Notes under the pieces: model-generated
What the model was told of the DNA's origin: nothing
Databases searched by the model: none
The model's input: only the letters and a program-made list of their open reading frames with translations
In this document: positions 46,434-54,705 of the stretch, piece by piece
Position numbering within the stretch: position 1 is the stretch's first letter
How the letters are laid out: each line of letters starts with the position of its first letter
DNA from: a virus
Length of the DNA stretch: 55,648 nt
Reading direction: 5' to 3' (one strand)
Virus record (IMG/VR): IMGVR_UViG_3300012532_000003
Location: 1-55,648 of that record
Program-made: the position numbers and the translations under genes

Positions 46434-48961
46434 TACTTTCCTCCAGAGGTGTCGAGTCCAGCGTTTGACTGTGGAAGCTTCACGTTCAGCTTCGGGGCCT
46501 GTTTTGGTAGACCAACTTTTGGTGGCATTGGGGTACCAGGCGTATTGGTTTGACCTTGTTGTTGGGTTGCCGGCATTCGTACCGAGGTTTTGTCCACAGG
46601 AGGGAGGTCCAGCTCACTTCGCAGGAAGTCTTCGAGTTCGTCGTCCGGCCGAATGGCGCCTGCACCAACAAAGTTCCGGAACGCGAACGACATGGTGCGA
46701 ATGTCCTCTTGCTCACCAATCCGACGAACGCGAAGTTTTGGATAGCCGCCCCGCGAAAAGTTAAAGTCAACAAGCTTCGGAATCACAAAATGATTGAACG
46801 TGTCACACACTGTGGTGGCAATGTAGCGCGTTGACTTGTAGTACACGTCCAACGAGTCCGGGTTTACGTTTGCTTCGTCCATGAAGGGAGCCAAAATATT
46901 CGACTTGATTTTCATGTCATGATGTTCAATCGACGGAATGCAGTTGACCGGTTGACCCTCAAGCTTGGCAAATAAAATTTCCCAAGTAGACGGAGCCACG
47001 ATGTGAGCGCGTTCGTTTGTTCTTAAGTTTCTTCCAAGATCCTCAGCGGTGTTCTTGTCCTTCGTTGAGTATCCAGGAGGCAGCTTAATCATCGGCACGC
47101 CAATGCCATGTCGCTCTTTCTGGATTGAATTACCAGTGTAATAAACAGATTCTTTTCGTCTAGCTAGCCAGTTGCCATTACTTGTTGATACACACCAAAC
47201 GGTTCCTTGATACTGTTCTTTAGTTATAGTCATTCCATTGGCATAACCCAACCGCTTCGACTGGTTTTCTGCATATTTAGGACTATATGTATGTTTGCGT
47301 AGAAGCTGGAGGCGCCAATGTGGGCCACCAGTAGAAATGCTACCGTAGTCATAATATCTAATACTTGTTGGAATACCTAGAAGTGCACATGCTAACTCAA
47401 TAGAGAAAAGTCTTTCTTTAATCTCTTGTGCAATATAAGGTTCATGTCCAGCAGTTGGTCGATAGCCATCACCAGAGATACATGTTTGCACAAACAAATT
47501 GAGCTGGGCCTTGGTGAGGCGAAGTATAAAATCTGGGTCTACTACCTTATAACCAATAAATGCTTCGGCAAATTCAAGACTTAGCAACCTACTGAGTCGA
47601 AACTGAGTAATATCAGGGCGGGAGTCATTAATGTTTTCTGTCCACCATTTTGTTCCGAATCGATCTTTCCTTGTGAGTTTCGAAACTGGAGAAATGGAAG
47701 ACAAAGAATTTCTAACTTGCTGAACCTTTTTTTCATTTACTAAATTCGATTGCTCGATATAAATCATTCCATTATGATTTGTACCATCTGCCCACATCCA
47801 AGCGACAAGCTCAACAAAGGTATCGGTGTACTTTTGTTCAGTTGGGAAACTGGAAACCTCTGCTGATTTAGGTACTTGGTCAAGATATGACAGCGTTTCC
47901 GTAGTTTTCCATACCCAATCGCCAGATCTTTTGTTTTTTACAAACCAACGGTGATCAGGCGTAGTCATAGCTGAAAATACACGACTTTCCATCTTTATCA
48001 TGTTGTGTGTGCCATTGGCCTTGTGAATAGCTTCAATTTCATTCCATTCACTTAGACCTGTAGATGTGTTAATTGTTAGCGTTTCATCTCCAATCTCTAT
48101 TTTGTCGTAGTGTTTCCAGCCCTTTTTGGTAAAGATTTCAGTTTCTTCATCTACACAGTCGATCTTGTAAAGCGTGTCCTTGTAGTAATGGTGCTTGTAG
48201 CAAGACCGAAGAATGGAAGTGCCTCGTAGGTCTCCACCTTCCTGCTCAAGCACAAAGATGACCAACTTCTCGATCGGAATGCTCACTGACCCATCAAAGG
48301 CCACCCCTTGGAACACCGAAGTACCATAAGAAGTGGAGTATTGCCCATACGGCTGCTCCATGACGATGCCACGAGGACCGCCGTGTTCGTCCCACTGCCA
48401 CTCCTTAACATCCATCGGGTGCCGAGGAGCTAGCTTCTGGAGCTTAAGCTTGTCACCATCAATCTTAAAGACAAGCTCAAAAGGAAAGTATCCGAAGTCG
48501 CACATGAGCAGGGCGTCCTCGACAATCCTGCTCCATGGCAGGTTAAGCTCGTGGAAAAGGTTCCTCTCCACGAACTCGGCAATATTTTTGTCGATTACGG
48601 AGTCCGACGCCGGTTCCACGAACCATCGAGCGGCCAGAATGGGAGTCTTCAACAGCCGAAGAGCGCCACGAATCGTTCCATCGGATCGCTTCATGTCGTA
48701 ATAGGTCCGAAGGCCAGCTTTGTCTCTAAGCTCCGGTACCCGTTCGTCGCGAATCCAGGAGGTCCAGGGCGAGGGTGAAGAGTAACCAAGCTCGGCAATG
48801 GCGATATCGCCTGACATGCCAGGGTCGCGCTCTGACATAATCATGAACGAGCCGTGCGCCGGGTCGTAGTTTGCCCCCACAACCTGATAGCGTTGCAGCG
48901 CTTCGGCAAAAGAGATCTGCCGAGCCTCGGCATACTCCTCAAGCTCTTCAATGGCTCCCAC
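46433..48961 (-). CDS. portal protein with intein
   Basis: 842 residues precursor, about 499 without the intein. YDMKRSDGTIRGALRLLKTP, FGYFPFELVFKIDGD, LVIFVLEQEGGDLRGTSILR, then the split region KID|SIQKERHGIGVPMIKLP and DTFNHFVIPKLVDFNFS: the SPP1/HK97-like actinophage portal. It makes the dodecameric DNA channel at the head vertex. Follows the large terminase cluster. Confidence 0.92.
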   Translation of the reverse strand: MGAIEELEEYAEARQISFAEALQRYQVVGANYDPAHGSFMIMSERDPGMSGDIAIAELGYSSPSPWTSWIRDERVPELRDKAGLRTYYDMKRSDGTIRGALRLLKTPILAARWFVEPASDSVIDKNIAEFVERNLFHELNLPWSRIVEDALLMCDFGYFPFELVFKIDGDKLKLQKLAPRHPMDVKEWQWDEHGGPRGIVMEQPYGQYSTSYGTSVFQGVAFDGSVSIPIEKLVIFVLEQEGGDLRGTSILRSCYKHHYYKDTLYKIDCVDEETEIFTKKGWKHYDKIEIGDETLTINTSTGLSEWNEIEAIHKANGTHNMIKMESRVFSAMTTPDHRWFVKNKRSGDWVWKTTETLSYLDQVPKSAEVSSFPTEQKYTDTFVELVAWMWADGTNHNGMIYIEQSNLVNEKKVQQVRNSLSSISPVSKLTRKDRFGTKWWTENINDSRPDITQFRLSRLLSLEFAEAFIGYKVVDPDFILRLTKAQLNLFVQTCISGDGYRPTAGHEPYIAQEIKERLFSIELACALLGIPTSIRYYDYGSISTGGPHWRLQLLRKHTYSPKYAENQSKRLGYANGMTITKEQYQGTVWCVSTSNGNWLARRKESVYYTGNSIQKERHGIGVPMIKLPPGYSTKDKNTAEDLGRNLRTNERAHIVAPSTWEILFAKLEGQPVNCIPSIEHHDMKIKSNILAPFMDEANVNPDSLDVYYKSTRYIATTVCDTFNHFVIPKLVDFNFSRGGYPKLRVRRIGEQEDIRTMSFAFRNFVGAGAIRPDDELEDFLRSELDLPPVDKTSVRMPATQQQGQTNTPGTPMPPKVGLPKQAPKLNVKLPQSNAGLDTSGGK
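47129..48157 (-). mobile_element. intein in portal protein
   Basis: 343 residues, Cys of CVDEETEIFTKKGWKHYDKI to VYYTGN, followed by Ser. Block B is TTPDHRWF. The residue before the last Asn is Gly, not the usual His. The middle (FVELVAWMWADGTNHN, LFVQTCISGDG) has LAGLIDADG-like helices. Homologous along its length to the terminase intein. AT-rich. Confidence 0.9.
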
Positions 48962-48969
48962 AAAAGCCC

Positions 48970-49251
48970 CTAGTCAATCCAGATGATCTCGGTTTTGCCG
49001 TCATGCCCATGAACCTTTATCGCATCTTCGATGCTTTGCCATACCACGGTCGAAGGGTACTCAGACTTCCATCGAATGGCAATTGTTCCATCGGAAAACT
49101 TGACTCCCTCGGCAACAATGCCAGTTCCTGAGATGCCAGTGACGTCATCTAGCCTTTGTAGCTTGAACCTTCTCATTCCACTCCCTTGGTTTCCTAGGCT
49201 CATTAGCTCAGTTTTCAGTATCTCGTAAAGAACATCGTCGTCAAACTTCAT
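48970..49251 (-). CDS. conserved-type phage protein of unknown function
   Basis: 93 residues. RRFKLQRLDDVTGISGTGIV, VKFSDGTIAIRWKSEYPST and IKVHGHDGKTEIIWID is a motif set found in many actinophage small proteins. No known function. Overlaps the next gene by four bases. Confidence 0.75.
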   Translation of the reverse strand: MKFDDDVLYEILKTELMSLGNQGSGMRRFKLQRLDDVTGISGTGIVAEGVKFSDGTIAIRWKSEYPSTVVWQSIEDAIKVHGHDGKTEIIWID

Positions 49252-49541
49252 GGTACCTTCTCATAGGACAACTCAAATATGTCTGGTTTACAGGGGTAAT
49301 ATTCGCCACTAACGCCTCTTATGATCCAGTCACCGTGTCGAGCAATGTGGTCACCCTCTAACGTTGGAATGGTAAGCTCAATATACGGGCCAGATTCGGC
49401 ACAAGTATCCGAGTATGTTTCAACCGTGCGTCCTTGGTTCAACTCCGAGACAATGTCACCTAGAAACTCACACACCTCGCTCCAGGTGGCCCAACATAGC
49501 TGAACAGCTTCAATCTCTACGGGCTTCTTCCGAAACTTCAT
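49248..49541 (-). CDS. KKPV-type small phage protein
   Basis: 97 residues from ATG 49541, which overlaps the stop of the tiny membrane gene (ATGA); ATG 49553 is an alternative. MKFRKKPVEIEAVQL, then HIARHGDWIIRGVSGEYYPC and KPDIFELSYE is a widespread small phage protein. Function unknown. Confidence 0.78.
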   Translation of the reverse strand: MKFRKKPVEIEAVQLCWATWSEVCEFLGDIVSELNQGRTVETYSDTCAESGPYIELTIPTLEGDHIARHGDWIIRGVSGEYYPCKPDIFELSYEKVP

Positions 49542-49642
49542 GTGTTGTTCCATGCTTTCCAGGCCAAATAGTAAGCCCAAATGGTAACACCAACAAACAC
49601 CAAGCAACCGCCGCAGCCGGCCGCTAACAAGTATTTTGTCAT
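49538..49642 (-). CDS. 34-residue membrane peptide
   Basis: ATG 49642 overlaps the terminase stop (ATGA) and the stop overlaps the next ATG. One membrane segment (GGCLVFVGVTIWAYYLAW). Coupling at both ends supports translation. Unknown role. Confidence 0.6.
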   Translation of the reverse strand: MTKYLLAAGCGGCLVFVGVTIWAYYLAWKAWNNT

Positions 49643-50904
49643 GAAAACCGCTTGCCTGTGGTAAAGTACCCACTGCTTGGAATATCACTGAATGACCGTG
49701 AGTCGATGATGTCGGACAAACTTTGAGTTGCGCCGAGCTTAAACACGTGCATCATTCCATACCGCAGCGCGTCAAGTGCGTGGTCATCGAACTTCTGAGC
49801 ATCTTCCCGTGGGTTTCGCTCTCTGCCTCGTGGCGGTTCGGCACTTCGGTAGTTGTTGAACTCGCGAATGATGTTGGTACAGCCATGATCAACAATTAGC
49901 CACGGCTCCTCTATTGGGGTTCCGTACTCGTCCTGATCTACTTCCTGGGACTTCAAGAACCCTTTAACAAGCTCAACGCCTTCGCGCCAGTTCGACTTTG
50001 CCATCGGATCTGCGTAACATGGGGAAAAATCCTCAGAAACCGACATTACAGCTTCCGGGTCGGCAGCATCTCCAAAGCAAAGGTCAATCTTGTAACCAGG
50101 TGGCTGCTCGCGAGACGCCATCTCGCCCAGGAAGTCTTTGAGCCTCATCCTTGTTTTGTAATGTTCCCGCCAAACCCGAACGCGCTGCATGGTGTCCACC
50201 TGGAACTCCACAGCGGCCATCGGTGCGACGAAGCCCCAGTCAAAGCTGATGTAGTTTGGAAGTAAAGGGTTGTACTCGATTTTTTGTACGTGTTCCTGTT
50301 CGTTCCATTCACTGTAAATTTTCCCGGAAAAACTAGTAAAGTCGGCACCAATCTCCTGCATGAACCAGTCGCTTGGCATGGTCCGTTCGAGAAGCAGTAT
50401 CTCTGGGTCGTTTCGTCCGTGTCTATACAAGTGAGGGTTTTCCCAGCTTGGAAACTGCCAGCTCGCATAATCGGGGTAGCTTGGGTCACGTCCGTACTGC
50501 CACAGGGCGTGCAGCCAGTTCATTCCCTCCGGGGTCGAGGTCATAATGGCATTACCGAGCACATCTGTCAGCGCCGGGCGAATAAACCGTTCCCAAGTTT
50601 CCTTGGTGTGCTTGGCAGATTCGCTCATAATCACGTAGTCGAGACGCTCGCCGACAAGGTTCTCCGGACGATCCGCGCTTCGTACCTCAAGCCTGGTCCG
50701 CCACGGAAACTCAATGCTTAGGTCACCTTGCTTTTTTGCATAGCTACGCCGGACCTCACGCTCACGTCCGAGACCAAGCTTTATAATCATGTCGTTCCAA
50801 ATAACCCGGAACTCTTTCTCACCAAGTTCAATCGTAGGTATTGCCTGTGTAGTGGACAGAACCACCACGCCGTGCAAGCCAGTTCCCATTGCGAGTCGTG
50901 ACAC
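49639..50904 (-). CDS. terL: large terminase, C-terminal part (frameshifted from N-part)
   Basis: The true extein begins at about 50826 (LGEKEFRVIWNDMIIKLGLG); the frame is open to 50904, but the first 28 residues are an out-of-frame reading of the intein end. Contains the ATPase Walker B region (ERLDYVIMSESAK), TSTPEGMNW coupling motif, and the RNase H-like nuclease (ISFDWGFVAPMAAVEF, GDAADPEAV, DDHALDALRYG). A 4-base insertion TGAA after TYD separates it from the Walker A part. Motor and nuclease both need joining, so the frameshift matters. Confidence 0.82.
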   Translation of the reverse strand: MSRLAMGTGLHGVVVLSTTQAIPTIELGEKEFRVIWNDMIIKLGLGREREVRRSYAKKQGDLSIEFPWRTRLEVRSADRPENLVGERLDYVIMSESAKHTKETWERFIRPALTDVLGNAIMTSTPEGMNWLHALWQYGRDPSYPDYASWQFPSWENPHLYRHGRNDPEILLLERTMPSDWFMQEIGADFTSFSGKIYSEWNEQEHVQKIEYNPLLPNYISFDWGFVAPMAAVEFQVDTMQRVRVWREHYKTRMRLKDFLGEMASREQPPGYKIDLCFGDAADPEAVMSVSEDFSPCYADPMAKSNWREGVELVKGFLKSQEVDQDEYGTPIEEPWLIVDHGCTNIIREFNNYRSAEPPRGRERNPREDAQKFDDHALDALRYGMMHVFKLGATQSLSDIIDSRSFSDIPSSGYFTTGKRFS

Positions 50905-52174
50905 ACCAGACAGTACCTACATATTGCTCACCCCCGATCTTCATCCCGTTTGGTCCAGCTACGTGAGTGGCTCGCACAGGATTAACAAAATCTTTGGTGA
51001 GAAGTCCTAGAACCCAGCCATTTTTGCCATCTTTAGTTCGAAGTCTTGTGCTTGTTGGGATACCAAGCAATTGGCACGCTAGTTGAACCGCAAAAAGTTG
51101 CTCTTCGTTTTCTTGATAAATTATCTTTTGGTTAGACTCATATCCATCCTTTAATTGATATCCAACAGTTCTATCGCCCAAAACAGACACGTCAACAAAC
51201 AGTCGAAGCTGAGACATTGTCAACGAACGAATAAAGTTAGGATCAATAAGCTTGTGATGTTCGATCTTGGCCATGTGAAATACTTCTTCAAACTTTTTAC
51301 TTAAAATTTTACCGATGTAAAAAACAGTCTTATCTGGATCTGACTCGGAAATGCGTTCTGACCAAAAAGCTGTTCCAGGCTGAATCGAACTGTGGCTTAA
51401 AATAGGATCTGGACATAGCTCCAATAATGCGCGCCTTATCCTGGCAACGTTTGTTTCGTTAACTACGTGTGATTGGTGAATCGTCAACGCACCCTTGGTT
51501 CCCGATTTTGATCCATCGGTCCATAACCAAGCAACGAGTTCCACAAAAGCATCCGAGTATTTTGGTTCTGTTGGAAACGTAGAGCATGGTGCAGCACGTG
51601 GAATTCTGTCATCTGCCGTTAATGTACTTGTAGTGCGCCAAGTCCAACCATTACTAGTTTTTGGAAGCAAATGCTCAATCGGCTTAAGAGCTTTTGGTAG
51701 CTTGGATCCTTGCTGTCTATAACCAATCCCAACACGTCGCTTTGTCAACCATCTGTGGTCTGGCGTCGATATCGAAGAAAACGAAGGTCCTTCCATCCGA
51801 ACAACATCATGAATACCTGGACTACAAAGGACCTTTTCTACAACATCCCATTCTGTTAATCCTGTAATTGGGTTAATGGAAAGTGTTTCGTCACCCACCA
51901 AAACCTCGTTATACCTCAACCAACCACGTTGAGTCAAAATCTCAGTTTCTTCATCTACACACGGGCCGACGATCCAGACCCGCTTGTTGGGCATCATGAG
52001 GATCGGCTCAACTTCCCGAGCACCCATGAGGGTCTTACCGGCACGGCGCCCCGCTACCGCAACCTTGAACCGCGCGGTGCTTTGATGGAACTCCCGCTGC
52101 TTTCGATATGGTTTGTACTCAATGAGGTCAAAGTACTTCCACTTATCTACCTTGTAGACTTTATCGAGCCTCAT
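50828..52174 (-). CDS. terL: large terminase, N-terminal part with intein
   Basis: 448 residues: N-extein of 71 residues with Walker A AVAGRRAGKTLMGARE and the end RVWIVGP, a 374-residue intein, then only TYD before TGA at 50830-50828. Without the four bases 50827-50830 the frame runs on as TYDLGEKEFRVIWNDM, the expected terminase sequence. So the gene is split by a frameshift three codons after the intein. Whether it is recoded, a mutation or a sequence error cannot be told here. Confidence 0.85.
   Translation of the reverse strand: MRLDKVYKVDKWKYFDLIEYKPYRKQREFHQSTARFKVAVAGRRAGKTLMGAREVEPILMMPNKRVWIVGPCVDEETEILTQRGWLRYNEVLVGDETLSINPITGLTEWDVVEKVLCSPGIHDVVRMEGPSFSSISTPDHRWLTKRRVGIGYRQQGSKLPKALKPIEHLLPKTSNGWTWRTTSTLTADDRIPRAAPCSTFPTEPKYSDAFVELVAWLWTDGSKSGTKGALTIHQSHVVNETNVARIRRALLELCPDPILSHSSIQPGTAFWSERISESDPDKTVFYIGKILSKKFEEVFHMAKIEHHKLIDPNFIRSLTMSQLRLFVDVSVLGDRTVGYQLKDGYESNQKIIYQENEEQLFAVQLACQLLGIPTSTRLRTKDGKNGWVLGLLTKDFVNPVRATHVAGPNGMKIGGEQYVGTVWCVTTRNGNWLARRGGSVHYTGNTYD
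50840..51961 (-). mobile_element. intein in large terminase
   Basis: 374 residues, Cys of CVDEETEILTQRGWLRYNEV to VHYTGN, followed by Thr. Block B TPDHRWL. Penultimate Gly, as in the portal intein. Shares VELVAWLW-DG, LACQLLGIPTSTR, QYVGTVWCV and NGNWLARR with it, so the two are paralogues. It sits between the Walker A strand and the next ATPase strand. Confidence 0.9.
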
Positions 52175-52706
52175 GGGCCTTCCCTAGCCTTTGGAGAAAC
52201 TCGAACACTTCTCTGTTCCACTGCGCGTCGGCTAGGGCGTGGTGTTCCACTGAGTCTTGTTTCGGAAGTGTAGGGCTGCCAAGCCGGTCGCATTCTTGTT
52301 TCAGGTCGTTGGTGTACATGGGAAGCCCTTTAGGCAGGTCGTTCATAGGTCCAAACAACCAGGCGTACGCGACATGGTCAAAGGATCCGTACCAGGCCCA
52401 AAGCTCTGGGTTTTGGTCGTAAAGTAGAAAGTCTCGAACTTCGTTGGCGATTACAAAGTGCGGTTTCACCACGGGATCTTCCGCATTAACCTGCCATAGT
52501 GGCAACTCGACCACATCGACATACTGTTTACTTGGTAACCATGGAGCTACGTTCTGCATTAACCAGGTGTTACTTTTTATCCGTTCCCATGGAGCGCTTG
52601 AGTTTACGGCATAGTACTCCCTGTCGTCCTCGGCAACGATCCCAATTGAAATAAGCTCAATGGTTTTGCCATCTTCAAGAAACTCGGTGTCGTAGAAGTA
52701 TCTCAC
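52161..52706 (-). CDS. Rv2179c-like 3'-5' exoribonuclease (DEDD)
   Basis: 181 residues from GTG 52706 (AGGATGG upstream). RYFYDTEFLEDGKTIELISI (DxE), AWYGSFDHVAYAWLFG, and SVEHHALADAQWNREVFEFL (H...D). This is the RNase T-like exoribonuclease family seen in mycobacteria and many actinophages. May trim tRNA or mRNA ends. Overlaps terL by 14 bases. Confidence 0.85.
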   Translation of the reverse strand: MRYFYDTEFLEDGKTIELISIGIVAEDDREYYAVNSSAPWERIKSNTWLMQNVAPWLPSKQYVDVVELPLWQVNAEDPVVKPHFVIANEVRDFLLYDQNPELWAWYGSFDHVAYAWLFGPMNDLPKGLPMYTNDLKQECDRLGSPTLPKQDSVEHHALADAQWNREVFEFLQRLGKAHEAR

Positions 52707-52717
52707 CCAAAGCCATC

Positions 52718-52822
52718 CTATTTTTGACGATCTTCCTTGCTTTGCTCATGAGTACTATCCACCAGATCGAGGGTGACCGAAGGGACGGCCCAACCGTGAA
52801 AACGCCTGAACGCCTTTTGCAC
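52718..52822 (-). CDS. possible 34-residue peptide
   Basis: GTG 52822 opens a 34-residue frame (VQKAFRRFHGWAVPSVTLD...KEDRQK) ending 12 bases before the exoribonuclease. Ribosome site weak. Upstream, 52823-52859 repeats the end of the previous gene (IEENA), see findings. Confidence 0.3.
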   Translation of the reverse strand: MQKAFRRFHGWAVPSVTLDLVDSTHEQSKEDRQK

Positions 52823-52859
52823 TGTAGTTCCGTTAAGCGTTCTCTTCGATGTTGGCCAT

Positions 52860-53102
52860 TTAAGCGTTTTCTTCGATCCAGTTGCTCATGGTAACGTCTT
52901 GGCCATCTCTGGTTCCGCTTAAGTAGACTGCATACGGCTTCGTTGGCTCGTTTGGCACTAAAATTGCCCATACCTCGTCGTGAGCATCCTGCACGTCGTT
53001 GACACACTCGTCAGGAATTACAACACCGCTCAAAACCTCGGAGTAACGGACGTCCTTATCCTGGGTCTCGCTAACCCGAAACGCACACTGCCACACCAAC
53101 AT
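52860..53102 (-). CDS. hypothetical protein, 80 residues
   Basis: ATG 53102, four bases after the upstream gene. RYSEVLSGVVIPDECV, DEVWAILVPNEPTKPYAVYL, NWIEENA. Acidic, no membrane segment. Not recognised. Confidence 0.6.
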   Translation of the reverse strand: MLVWQCAFRVSETQDKDVRYSEVLSGVVIPDECVNDVQDAHDEVWAILVPNEPTKPYAVYLSGTRDGQDVTMSNWIEENA

Positions 53103-53105
53103 GGC

Positions 53106-53450
53106 TTATCCGGCAAGACGATCGAGATAAATTGCAATGGAAGATGTCTGGGCAGTGACCGCTGCTCCAACAACTGTAATCACATCATCCGAGTTTACCG
53201 GTATTGGCGTTGTCGGTATGTATACACCAACGCTTGGGGTCCCAGACGTGGTAATGCTGTTCAACAGAACGTTGTAACCAGATCCAAGCCCTGAGGTAAG
53301 GGTTACAGTGGCCGACCCAGCAGTACCACCCGAGTAGGTCACCGTCACCATGCGCAACCTTCCGGCTTTGCCCGAAGTGGTCGCTAGTGTATTTGTTGCG
53401 TTGGTACCGGAGGTCTGGTTGAACCTGGCACAGCCGTAGTAGTCACTCAC
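53106..53450 (-). CDS. small beta-rich structural-type protein
   Basis: 114 residues from GTG 53450, which shares its G with the upstream TAG. LRMVTVTYSGGTAGSATVTL, GTPSVGVYIPTTPIPVNSDD and SSIAIYLDRL make a beta-sandwich of head-fibre or decoration type. Not recognised further. Confidence 0.62.
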   Translation of the reverse strand: MSDYYGCARFNQTSGTNATNTLATTSGKAGRLRMVTVTYSGGTAGSATVTLTSGLGSGYNVLLNSITTSGTPSVGVYIPTTPIPVNSDDVITVVGAAVTAQTSSIAIYLDRLAG

Positions 53451-53599
53451 TAGTACCCTCCGGAAGCCTTCTTCGTGGCTTTCTTGGCTGTCTTCTTTAC
53501 AACTTTCTTCGTCTTACCCTGCGGAAACCCAACGCTCACCTTTTTTGACATCTTGTCAGGATGAACGTTTCCGCTTCCGGATGGACTATATACAGCCAC
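53450..53599 (-). CDS. Lys/Ala-rich basic protein
   Basis: 49 residues from GTG 53599. After a short N-terminal segment comes GKTKKVVKKTAKKATKKASG, a histone H1/AlgP-like Lys-Ala tract. Stop overlaps the next start. Likely binds nucleic acid by charge; role unknown. Confidence 0.55.
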   Translation of the reverse strand: MAVYSPSGSGNVHPDKMSKKVSVGFPQGKTKKVVKKTAKKATKKASGGY

Positions 53600-53689
53600 T
53601 ATCCCACCATCACCTTACGTTGATCTCTTCAGCAACCCTTAAGTACTTGATTTTCATTTAACGACTTGCTGCCATACTGTTAATTTCTA

Positions 53690-53857
53690 TTAATGACTTG
53701 CTGCCATACTGTTGATCAATGCCAGCAGTGGCACTGCGACCCACAGGGCGAGGCCAAGAGCGACCATGTTAATTCGAGGGCTCAGCGTGCCGCCGAACGC
53801 CGCAGCCAGGAAGCACAAAAACGCGGCTATAAGCAGAATGAGCGTGAGAATCTGCAT
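53690..53857 (-). CDS. small two-segment membrane protein
   Basis: 55 residues from ATG 53857. Two hydrophobic segments (ILTLILLIAAFLCFLAAAFG and MVALGLALWVAVPLLALI). Ends NSMAASH. The last 19 bases are repeated once downstream (53663-53681). Common layout in actinophage late regions. 53600-53689 otherwise holds no gene. Confidence 0.6.
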   Translation of the reverse strand: MQILTLILLIAAFLCFLAAAFGGTLSPRINMVALGLALWVAVPLLALINSMAASH

Positions 53858-53896
53858 GCCGTACGCCTTTCTCTAAGCCCTTCTTACGACTTTTTC

Positions 53897-54046
53897 TTAC
53901 TTAGCCCTTTTTAGTTTCTTCTTACGACTTTTTCCTGCTGTTTGCATTGAAATGGCAACTGCCTGCTTTTGTGGGTACCCTTCCTTAACCAACTTTGAGA
54001 TGTTCTCGCCGACCGTCTTCTTCGAAGATCCCCTTTTCAACGGCAT
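53897..54046 (-). CDS. small basic phage protein (SSKKT type)
   Basis: 49 residues from ATG 54046, AGAGGT upstream. [38 protein letters not shown] is a widespread small phage protein found near terminase genes. Function unknown. Its tail (GKSRKKK) is partly duplicated downstream. Confidence 0.72.
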   Translation of the reverse strand: MPLKRGSSKKTVGENISKLVKEGYPQKQAVAISMQTAGKSRKKKLKRAK

Positions 54047-54077
54047 GTCACTACCTCTCAGCAACCCTTAACGTTTA

Positions 54078-54590
54078 CTACCTGTGTTGGTACACACCGG
54101 TCTGCTTCATGGTTGTAGCTTTTAAGACTGGGTTGAGCACGTGTGGGCTTTGGTGTGGGAGCCGAATAGCAATACGACCATCGGCAGTAGGCAAAGCACC
54201 AGCCGGCGTCACCGAGCCTGTGTCAAGAAACGTCGTTGTCGGCATGTTCACCGTTCCCATCAACAGCTCGGAACCGCCGGTACGTCCATATACCTTATGA
54301 GCAGTAGCAGCAGGGACCGCAGTGGCAGTCCAGTCAACGGTCACCGTCGAGGTGGCTCCGGTTGTTACTTGGGTTTTTGCGGTAGAGGCGGTTGTCTCAA
54401 TACCATCCACCACAGCGGAGACACGGTAGGAGTACGTTGCCGCAGCCAAGGTTCCGCCGGTTGTAGCAGTCGAGGACGCTGGCTGTGCGGGAGCGCCAAG
54501 CTGCACGCCAACTACGAGAGCTGTGACCGACTCGCCACTAGCGTTACGATACCGAACTGTATCGTTCTTGTTTGCTACCCTAAGTGGCAT
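54078..54590 (-). CDS. structural-type protein with Fn3-like domain
   Basis: 170 residues. After 30 N-terminal residues (NDTVRYRNASGESVTALVVG) comes an Fn3-like module (TYSYRVSAVVDGIETTAS, TSTVTVDWTATAVPAATAHK) similar to that of the major tail protein. C-terminal part beta-rich. Perhaps a head fibre. Coupled to the preceding membrane peptide by TAATG. Confidence 0.65.
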   Translation of the reverse strand: MPLRVANKNDTVRYRNASGESVTALVVGVQLGAPAQPASSTATTGGTLAAATYSYRVSAVVDGIETTASTAKTQVTTGATSTVTVDWTATAVPAATAHKVYGRTGGSELLMGTVNMPTTTFLDTGSVTPAGALPTADGRIAIRLPHQSPHVLNPVLKATTMKQTGVYQHR

Positions 54591-54703
54591 TATACCTCCC
54601 GGTTCAGCTCAGAATTTATCCAAAATGCTATTGGGACCGAAATAACCATCCCAATGATACTGAAAACAACTCCAACCCAACCGAACATAAGATAAACAAG
54701 CAT
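54590..54703 (-). CDS. 37-residue membrane peptide
   Basis: ATG 54703, two bases after the small terminase-like gene; stop overlaps the next ATG. Hydrophobic over most of its length (MFGWVGVVFSIIGMVISVPIAFW). Role unknown. Confidence 0.55.
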   Translation of the reverse strand: MLVYLMFGWVGVVFSIIGMVISVPIAFWINSELNREV

Positions 54704-54705
54704 TT

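Noticed and set aside
52675-53007. 110-residue minus-strand frame overlapping three late genes
   Set aside because: Arg/Lys-rich shadow overlapping the better-supported 80-residue gene at 52860-53102 and the start of the exoribonuclease.
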